In this document: positions 58,947-64,000 of the stretch, one piece after another | Position numbering within the stretch: the first letter of the stretch is position 1 | How the letters are laid out: each line of letters begins with the position of its first letter | Assembly (NCBI RefSeq): GCF_900112355.1 | Contig: NZ_FOLM01000006.1 | Span: 62,001-126,000, forward strand | DNA length: 64,000 bases | Direction of reading: 5' to 3' | Source: Streptomyces aidingensis | Lineage (GTDB): Bacteria > Actinomycetota > Actinomycetes > Streptomycetales > Streptomycetaceae | The notes under the pieces: generated by a model | The model's database searches: none | What the model was told of the DNA's origin: nothing | What the model saw: only the letters and a program-made list of their open reading frames with translations | Made by a program: the position numbers and the translations under genes

Positions 58947-60368
58947 TCAGCCGACCGCGCCCTCCATCTGGAGCTCGATCAGCCGGTTCAGCTCCAGGGC
59001 GTACTCCATCGGCAGCTCCTTGGCGATCGGCTCGACAAAGCCGCGCACGATCATCGCCATGGCCTCGTCCTCGGACAGGCCGCGCTGCATCAGGTAGAAG
59101 AGCTGGTCGTCGCTCACCTTGGACACGGTGGCCTCGTGGCCCATGGTGACGTCGTCCTCCCGCACATCCACATAGGGATAGGTGTCGGAGCGGGAGACGG
59201 TGTCCACCAGCAGGGCGTCGCACAGCACATTGGACTTGGAGCCGGCCGCGCCCTCGCCGATCTCGATCAGACCGCGGTAGGAGGTGCGGCCACCGCCCCG
59301 GGCCACCGACTTGGAGACGATGTTGGAGGAGGTGTTCGGCGCCATGTGCACCATCTTGGCGCCGGCGTCCTGGTGCTGGCCCTCGCCCGCGAAGGCGACG
59401 GACAGCGTCTCGCCCTTGGCGTGCTCGCCCATCAGGTAGACGGCCGGGTACTTCATGGTGACCTTGGAGCCGATGTTGCCGTCGACCCACTCCATGGTGG
59501 CGCCCTCGTAGGCCACGGCGCGCTTGGTCACCAGGTTGTAGACGTTGTTGGACCAGTTCTGGATGGTGGTGTAGCGGCAGCGCCCGCCCTTCTTGACGAT
59601 GATCTCCACCACCGCGGAGTGCAGCGAGTCCGACTGGTAGATCGGGGCGGTGCAGCCCTCCACGTAGTGGACGTAGGCGTCCTCGTCCACGATGATCAGG
59701 GTGCGCTCGAACTGGCCCATGTTCTCGGTGTTGATCCGGAAGTAGGCCTGCAGCGGGATGTCCACGTGCACGCCCTTCGGCACGTAGATGAAGGAGCCGC
59801 CGGACCACACGGCGGTGTTCAGCGCGGCGAACTTGTTGTCACCGGGCGGGATCACCGTGCCGAAGTGCTCCTGGAAGATCTCCGGGTGCTCCTTGAGCGC
59901 CGTGTCGGTGTCCAGGAAGATGACGCCCTGCTTCTCCAGGTCCTCGCGGATCTGGTGGTAGACCACCTCGGATTCGTACTGCGCGGCGACCCCGGCGACC
60001 AGGCGCTGCTTCTCGGCCTCCGGGATGCCCAGCTTGTCGTAGGTGGCGCGGATGTCCTCCGGCAGGTCCTCCCAGGACTGGGCCTGCTTCTCGGTGGACC
60101 GCACAAAGTACTTGATGTTGTCGAAGTCGATGCCGGACAGGTCCGAGCCCCAGGTCGGCATGGGCTTCTTGCCGAACAGCTTCAGGCCCTTCAGCCGCAT
60201 CCTGAGCATCCACTCGGGCTCGGCCTTCTTCGCGGAGATGTCGCGGACGACCTCCTCGGAGAGGCCGCGCCTGGCCGATGCGCCGGCGATGTCCGAGTCG
60301 GCCCAGCCGTACTCGTACCTGCCCAGGCCCTCCAGCTCGGGGTGGGCGGTCTCCGTGGGGAGCGTCAT
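58947..60368 (-). CDS. sufB: SufB scaffold subunit
   Basis: This is the main Fe-S scaffold protein on which clusters form. Diagnostic segments: [105 protein letters not shown] and [33 protein letters not shown]. No intein is present. The ATG at 60368 follows GAGGAACC and overlaps the regulator's stop by 4 nt. The length is 473 residues. Confidence 0.96.
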   Translation of the reverse strand: MTLPTETAHPELEGLGRYEYGWADSDIAGASARRGLSEEVVRDISAKKAEPEWMLRMRLKGLKLFGKKPMPTWGSDLSGIDFDNIKYFVRSTEKQAQSWEDLPEDIRATYDKLGIPEAEKQRLVAGVAAQYESEVVYHQIREDLEKQGVIFLDTDTALKEHPEIFQEHFGTVIPPGDNKFAALNTAVWSGGSFIYVPKGVHVDIPLQAYFRINTENMGQFERTLIIVDEDAYVHYVEGCTAPIYQSDSLHSAVVEIIVKKGGRCRYTTIQNWSNNVYNLVTKRAVAYEGATMEWVDGNIGSKVTMKYPAVYLMGEHAKGETLSVAFAGEGQHQDAGAKMVHMAPNTSSNIVSKSVARGGGRTSYRGLIEIGEGAAGSKSNVLCDALLVDTVSRSDTYPYVDVREDDVTMGHEATVSKVSDDQLFYLMQRGLSEDEAMAMIVRGFVEPIAKELPMEYALELNRLIELQMEGAVG

Positions 60369-61198
60369 GCGGGGTTCCTCCCGGCAGTGCTTTCGGTGGT
60401 GGTCTTCGCCGCGGCGGAGCCGCGGCGATCGGGGGACGGCTTGGCATGCCCGGCCGCCGGAACGAAGGTCGTGCAGACCCCGTCCCCGTGGGCGATGGTG
60501 GCCAGACGCTGCACATGGGTGCCCAGCAGGCGCGAGAACGCCTCCGTCTCGGCCTCGCAGAGCTGCGGGAACCGCTCCGCCACATGCGCCACCGGACAGT
60601 GGTGCTGGCAGAGCTGCTCCCCGGCGGCGGCCGGGGCGGCGCGCGCCACAGCAGCGTAACCGTCCCGGGACAGGGCCCGGGCCAGCGCCTCGGTGGGCGA
60701 CTCCGCGGCGCACTCGGCACCGGCCTGCTCCAGCACCGCCCGGTACCGCTCCGCCTGGGCGGCGGCCCGGGCCCGGGCGAAGGCCAGTACGGCCTGCCGG
60801 GCGCTCTCGCCGCCGCCGGCCCGGCCGGCGATCCAGCGCAGTGCCTCCACGGCCAGCTCGTCGTACGACTGGCCGAAGGAGCCGCGGCCCTCGTCGGTCA
60901 GCGCGAACACCTTGGCCGGGCGCCCCCGGCCGCGGTGACCGTGGACCCGCTTCTCCCGGGCCTCGACCACGCCCTCACCGGCCAGCGCGTCCAGATGACG
61001 GCGGACGGCCGCCTGGGTCAGGCCCAGCCGGCCGGCCAGCTCGGCGGCGGTGGACGGCCCGTGGTCCAGAATGGAGCGGGCCACCCGGCGGCGGGTGCCC
61101 TGCTGCTCCTCCGCGGACGCGGACACGCCGGCCGGGACGGCGGCCGGTGTGCCGACCGTCGTCCCGCGCGTCTGCCGTCGCCCGTCCCGCTTTTTCAC
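60365..61198 (-). CDS. sufR: SufR-like Fe-S-responsive repressor of the SUF operon
   Basis: This DeoR/ArsR-like winged-helix regulator has its HTH in [32 protein letters not shown], followed by the wing [20 protein letters not shown]-terminal Cys set ([18 protein letters not shown] ... GDGVC) would bind a cluster that signals Fe-S sufficiency. The GTG at 61198 is chosen because the frame upstream lacks a good start; no Shine-Dalgarno is seen. The length is 277 residues. A SufR-type box overlaps this start codon, so the operon should be autoregulated. Confidence 0.9.
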   Translation of the reverse strand: MKKRDGRRQTRGTTVGTPAAVPAGVSASAEEQQGTRRRVARSILDHGPSTAAELAGRLGLTQAAVRRHLDALAGEGVVEAREKRVHGHRGRGRPAKVFALTDEGRGSFGQSYDELAVEALRWIAGRAGGGESARQAVLAFARARAAAQAERYRAVLEQAGAECAAESPTEALARALSRDGYAAVARAAPAAAGEQLCQHHCPVAHVAERFPQLCEAETEAFSRLLGTHVQRLATIAHGDGVCTTFVPAAGHAKPSPDRRGSAAAKTTTESTAGRNPA

Positions 61199-61211
61199 AA
61201 CGCCATTGTTG
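61198..61211. promoter_or_regulatory. SufR box (CAAC-N6-GTTG)
   Basis: CAAC (61198-61201), six bases, then GTTG (61208-61211) is the form of the SufR site described in cyanobacteria. It overlaps the likely start codon of sufR, a suitable place for autorepression. Confidence 0.6.
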
Positions 61212-61270
61212 CGTAATTCGCGCGGCGGCAGCAAGCCGCCCCGTGACCAGCCCGAATGCCGTTCATCACG

Positions 61271-61284
61271 TTAGGCATGCCTAA
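61271..61284. promoter_or_regulatory. perfect 14-bp palindrome upstream of sufR
   Basis: TTAGGCATGCCTAA is a perfect palindrome about 75 bp upstream of the sufR start. Its TTAGG/CCTAA ends resemble the arms of DmdR/IdeR iron boxes, but the arms are only 4 bp apart instead of 9, so the regulator is uncertain. Confidence 0.5.
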
Positions 61285-61350
61285 CCACGGGCGGCCCGGT
61301 CATGGCCCGGGCGGCACCGTGTTCCGCGGCAGGTCCGGCCGCGCCGGGAG

Positions 61351-62337
61351 TCAGGCCGGGGCCGGGCCGGTGGACTCGCGGACCACGATGCCGGTCTCCA
61401 GGATGGTCTGCGCGGCGGTCCGGCCGCCGCCCGCGTCCACCGCCTGGAGCAGCAGGTCCACCGCGGTGCGGCCCGCGGCCGGCGTGGGCATCACGATGGT
61501 GGTGAGCTTGGGCCGGTTGAGCCGGCCGGCCACCGTGTCGTCCACGCCCACCACGCTGACGTCGCCGGGCACCTCCACGCCCAGCTCGCCCAGTCCCTCG
61601 ATGACGCCTATCGCGACCAGGTCGTTGTAGGCCAGCACGGCGGTGGCGCCGCTGCCCTGGACGGCTCGGGCCGCGGCCTGGCCGCCCTCCTCGGTCGGGG
61701 CGTTGGGCCCGATGGCGGTGAGGTCGATGCCGTGCCCGGCCACGGCGGCCTCCGCCGACTTGCGCATCTGCTCGCTGGTCCAGGAGCCGCGCGGGCCGCC
61801 GAGCAGGGCGAGCCGCCGGTGGCCCAGCGAGGCGAGGTGCTGCACCGCCTGGGCGGCGCCCTGGGCGACGTCCATCAGCACCGCGGACAGCCCCTTGACC
61901 TTGCGGTTGACCACCACGAAGGGCAGCTCCATGCCCAGCCGCTCGATGGCCTGGTTGGTGAGCCGGGGGGCGACCAGCACCACACCGTCGACCTGTTTGG
62001 CCAGGGTCTGTATCAGCTCTTCCTCGGCCTGCGGGTCCTCGTCGGTGTCGGCCACGAAGACGTGGTACTCCCGCTCCCGCGCGTAGGCCTGGGCGGCCTT
62101 GATCAGCGGCGGGAAGAAGGGGTTGGCGATGTCCGAGACGATCAGCCCGAGGTTGTGGGTGCGCCCGGTGGTCAGCGCGCGGGCCGCCCGGTTGGGCCGG
62201 TAGCCCAGCTCGCCCGCGATGGCCAGCACCCGCTCGCGGGTGTCCGCGCTCACCAGGTGCGGCGCGGAAAAGGTACGGGAGACGGTCGAGACATGGACCC
62301 CGCTGGCCCGTGCCACATCACGGATGGTCACCGCCAC
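61351..62337 (-). CDS. LacI family transcriptional regulator
   Basis: The 328-residue sugar-responsive repressor has a LacI HTH at the start (TIRDVARASGVHVSTVSRTFSAPHLVSADTRERVLAIAGELGYRPNRAARAL) and a periplasmic-binding-fold sensor domain (NLGLIVSDIANPFFPPLIKAAQ; HRRLALLGGPRGSWTSEQMR; AVLAYNDLVAIGVIEGLGELGVEVPGDVSVVGVDDT). The GTG start at 62337 has GGGGGGA upstream. It lies 64 bp downstream of galM on the same strand. The four AAnCGnTT operators at 40.9 and 63.5 kb are its likely targets. The inducer may be a uronate, pentose or galactose-type sugar; unknown. Confidence 0.92.
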   Translation of the reverse strand: MAVTIRDVARASGVHVSTVSRTFSAPHLVSADTRERVLAIAGELGYRPNRAARALTTGRTHNLGLIVSDIANPFFPPLIKAAQAYAREREYHVFVADTDEDPQAEEELIQTLAKQVDGVVLVAPRLTNQAIERLGMELPFVVVNRKVKGLSAVLMDVAQGAAQAVQHLASLGHRRLALLGGPRGSWTSEQMRKSAEAAVAGHGIDLTAIGPNAPTEEGGQAAARAVQGSGATAVLAYNDLVAIGVIEGLGELGVEVPGDVSVVGVDDTVAGRLNRPKLTTIVMPTPAAGRTAVDLLLQAVDAGGGRTAAQTILETGIVVRESTGPAPA

Positions 62338-62401
62338 TGTGCCGTCCCCCCAAGGTCGTTCCCTGCGCCGCGCGGCCCCGTCCCGGCCGCGCAGGTGTCG
62401 C

Positions 62402-63475
62402 TCACCGGTCTCCCGCCGGGGCGCCGGCGGTGAAACGGTAGACGGTGGTCGAGGAGTACGCCTCCCCGGGACGCAGCACGGTGGAGGGGAACTCCGGGCG
62501 GTTCGGGGAGTCCGGGAAGTGCTCGGTCTCCAGGCACAGGCCGGTGCCCCGGCCGTACACCGCGTCCGTGAGCATATTGCCGGAGTAGAACTGCACCCCG
62601 GGCTCGGTGGTCAGCACCTCCATGGCCCGGCCGGAGCCCGGCTCGGTGACCCGCGCCACCGGGCGCAGCGGGCCGGCCGGCTCGTCGAAGACCCAGCAGT
62701 GGTCGTAGCCGCCGGCGGTCTTCAGCTGCGGATGGCCGTCGTCCAGCCGGTCGCCGATCCGCCGCGGGGCGGTGAAGTCGAAGGGGGTGCCGGCCACCGG
62801 CGCGAGTTCGCCGGTGGGGATCAGCCGGTCGTCCACCGGCAGGTAGCGCGAGGCCCGCAGGGTGACCTCGTGGTCGTGCACGGTGCCGGGGCCGCCGGTG
62901 GGCCCGGGGCCGGCGCCCGCCAGGTTGAAGTAGGAGTGGTTGGTCAGGTTGACATGGGTGGGGGCGTCGGTGACGGCGCGGTAGTCGATGCGCAGTGACC
63001 ACTCGCCCTCCGGCCCCTCCCCGGTGCCGGCCACCGTGTAGGTGACGGTGGCGTCCAGGGTGCCGGGGTAGCCGGCCTCGCCGTCCGCGCTGCGGTAGGC
63101 CAGGCTGATCCGGTCGCCGGCGGTACCGGCCGGCCGCCAGACGCGCTTGTCGAAGCCCTCCGGCCCGCCGTGCAGGCTGTTGCTGCCGTTGTTGCGCGGC
63201 AGCTCGTACGCCCGGCCCTCCAGGGTGAAGCGGCCGTCGGCGATGCGGTTGCCGTACCTGCCCACCACCGCGCCGAAGAACCGGCTGCGGGTGAGATAGC
63301 CGTCCATGGTGTCCAGTCCCAGCACCACGTTCCCCGGCCGTCCCCGGGAGTCCGGAACGTCGAGGGACTGGACCACGCATCCGTAGGTGAGCACCGAGGC
63401 ACGGATCCCCGGAGCGCTCAGAACATGGCGCTCAACTGGGGTTCCATCCGCGGTGCGGCCGAAGTGTTCGCTCAC
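62402..63475 (-). CDS. galM: aldose 1-epimerase
   Basis: This mutarotase interconverts alpha and beta anomers of aldoses such as galactose. Catalytic residues are visible: the His in VNLTNHSYFNLAG (~residue 180), the preceding NSLHGGPEGFDKRVW, and the Glu in CLETEHFPDSPNRPEFPST near the end. The length is 357 residues. The GTG at 63475 is preceded by GGGTGGGG; longer starts would run through the operator region. A TTGATT-N16-TAGGGT promoter would place operator B1 between -35 and -10. Confidence 0.92.
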   Translation of the reverse strand: MSEHFGRTADGTPVERHVLSAPGIRASVLTYGCVVQSLDVPDSRGRPGNVVLGLDTMDGYLTRSRFFGAVVGRYGNRIADGRFTLEGRAYELPRNNGSNSLHGGPEGFDKRVWRPAGTAGDRISLAYRSADGEAGYPGTLDATVTYTVAGTGEGPEGEWSLRIDYRAVTDAPTHVNLTNHSYFNLAGAGPGPTGGPGTVHDHEVTLRASRYLPVDDRLIPTGELAPVAGTPFDFTAPRRIGDRLDDGHPQLKTAGGYDHCWVFDEPAGPLRPVARVTEPGSGRAMEVLTTEPGVQFYSGNMLTDAVYGRGTGLCLETEHFPDSPNRPEFPSTVLRPGEAYSSTTVYRFTAGAPAGDR

Positions 63476-63493
63476 ACTGCCCCACCCTAGCTT

Positions 63494-63505
63494 GCAATCG
63501 GTTGT
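63494..63505. promoter_or_regulatory. LacI-type operator B1
   Basis: GCAATCGGTTGT has the AAnCGnTT core and is identical to A1 over 11 bases. It lies within the likely galM promoter (minus-strand TTGATT ... TAGGGT). Confidence 0.7.
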
Positions 63506-63558
63506 AATCAATAGTCGCTGGAAGTCTTGACGTTTCGGCGTAGTTAAGCCACGGTTCT

Positions 63559-63570
63559 GCAACCGCTTGT
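63559..63570. promoter_or_regulatory. LacI-type operator B2
   Basis: GCAACCGCTTGT is identical to A2 at 40986 and starts 65 bp from B1. It follows a plus-strand TTGACG (63527-63532), so it sits near the start of transcription of the dehydrogenase gene. Confidence 0.7.
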
Positions 63571-63595
63571 TGCGTTGATGGGAGATCCAGAAGCC

Positions 63596-64000
63596 ATGAG
63601 GGTGCTCGTTACGGGCAGCGCGGGTCGTATGGGCCGCAGCGTTGTCACCGCACTGGCCTCGTCCGGCCATGAGGTGATCGGGATTGACATCAGTCCCGGT
63701 GACCCGGCCGACGGCGCCTGTGCCTCGGTGCTCGCCGCGGACGTGACCGACCTCGGGGAGTCCTTCGAAGTCATGAGCCGCTACCGCCCGGAGGCGGTGG
63801 TGCACCTCGCGGCTGTCGCCACCCCCTTCGGCCGGACGGACGGGCTCACCTACCGGGTGAACACCCAGGCTGCCTTCAATGTATGCGAGGCAGCGGTGCA
63901 CACGGGAGTGCGCCGGGTCATCGTGGCCAGCAGCCCGACCGTGATCGGCTACGGGGCCCCGGACGGTTCCTGGACCCCCAGCTACCTTCCGCTGGACGAG
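63596..64000 (+). CDS. NAD-dependent epimerase/dehydratase family protein (cut by window end)
   Basis: Only the first 135 codons are inside the window. The Rossmann motif VLVTGSAGRMGRSVVTALASSGHEVIGIDI, an Asp-containing second strand, VVHLAAVATPFGRTDGLTYRVNTQAAFNVCEAA and VIVASSPTVIGYG mark an extended short-chain dehydrogenase (sugar epimerase, uronate or sugar dehydrogenase). The ATG at 63596 has GGGAG about twelve bases upstream. It diverges from galM, and the 120-bp gap holds operators B1 and B2, so it is probably controlled by the LacI protein. The catalytic YxxxK lies beyond the end. Confidence 0.85.
   Translation, partial: MRVLVTGSAGRMGRSVVTALASSGHEVIGIDISPGDPADGACASVLAADVTDLGESFEVMSRYRPEAVVHLAAVATPFGRTDGLTYRVNTQAAFNVCEAAVHTGVRRVIVASSPTVIGYGAPDGSWTPSYLPLDE

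Noticed and set aside
61271..61284. Iron box (DmdR1/IdeR) upstream of sufR
   Set aside because: Arms match but spacing is 4 bp instead of 9; kept only as an unassigned palindrome.
1..64000. Insertion sequences, integrases, phage genes or CRISPR arrays
   Set aside because: No transposase or recombinase motifs and no regularly spaced repeats of CRISPR type were found; the tandem repeats seen are short and mostly within or beside genes.

Overview
The window is very GC-rich by eye. It has frequent GTG/TTG starts, ATGA-type stop/start overlaps and a gene complement typical of Streptomycetaceae: an ectABCD cluster, an LAxTG surface protein of the SCO1860 type, an actinobacterial DapD, a SufR-BD-Rieske-CSUT operon and a CobC/Rv2231c-type aminotransferase. 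I read it as a Streptomyces or close relative. No rRNA, insertion sequence, CRISPR or prophage was seen.

Layout. 0-2.7 kb: three cobalamin genes (cobH, cbiX, cobC). 2.8-6.1 kb: a tight, unfamiliar three-gene cassette: an acyl-CoA-dehydrogenase-fold protein, a leaderless PhnD/SsuA-fold protein, and a ferritin-like diiron protein fused to a TusA-like domain that has lost its catalytic Cys. 6.2-21.4 kb: a selenocysteine/formate respiration island. It holds a bc1-type cytochrome b, fdhB, nrfD, an aa3-type oxidase pair (ctaC, ctaD plus two small membrane proteins), a formate dehydrogenase gene with an in-frame UGA followed by a bacterial SECIS hairpin, then selD, tRNA-Sec (selC), selB and selA. 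Everything needed to make and insert selenocysteine is here, next to the single recognisable selenoprotein and a plausible electron path from formate to a quinone/cytochrome b and an oxidase.

21.7-28 kb: a DyP peroxidase with a lectin-like tail, an LAxTG surface protein, an amidohydrolase, and an ECF (SigE-like) sigma factor with a membrane-anchored partner. 28-32 kb: ectABCD, preceded by an AT-rich leader that carries GTnAC repeats at 11-bp intervals (GlnR-like) and two competing hairpins. 32-39 kb: GH42 beta-galactosidase, a small secreted lectin-like protein, a DASS transporter and a Tat-exported PhoX-like protein.

39-46 kb and 61-64 kb: dispersed sugar/uronate genes (ketoglutarate-semialdehyde dehydrogenase, uronate dehydrogenase, LacI regulator, aldose 1-epimerase, an NAD-dependent dehydrogenase/epimerase cut by the window end). 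Two far-apart intergenic regions (40.9 kb and 63.5 kb) carry the same pair of LacI-type operators in the same order and spacing (64 and 65 bp), suggesting one regulon. Between them lie a degenerate orphan histidine kinase, a purine permease, a serine hydrolase, dapD, an SMR-TetR pair with tandem operators, and a two-gene surface-glycan unit (TPR + GT29 sialyltransferase-like; GT8 + polysaccharide pyruvyltransferase fusion). 54.4-61.2 kb is the complete SUF Fe-S assembly operon with a SufR-type box over the start of its regulator.
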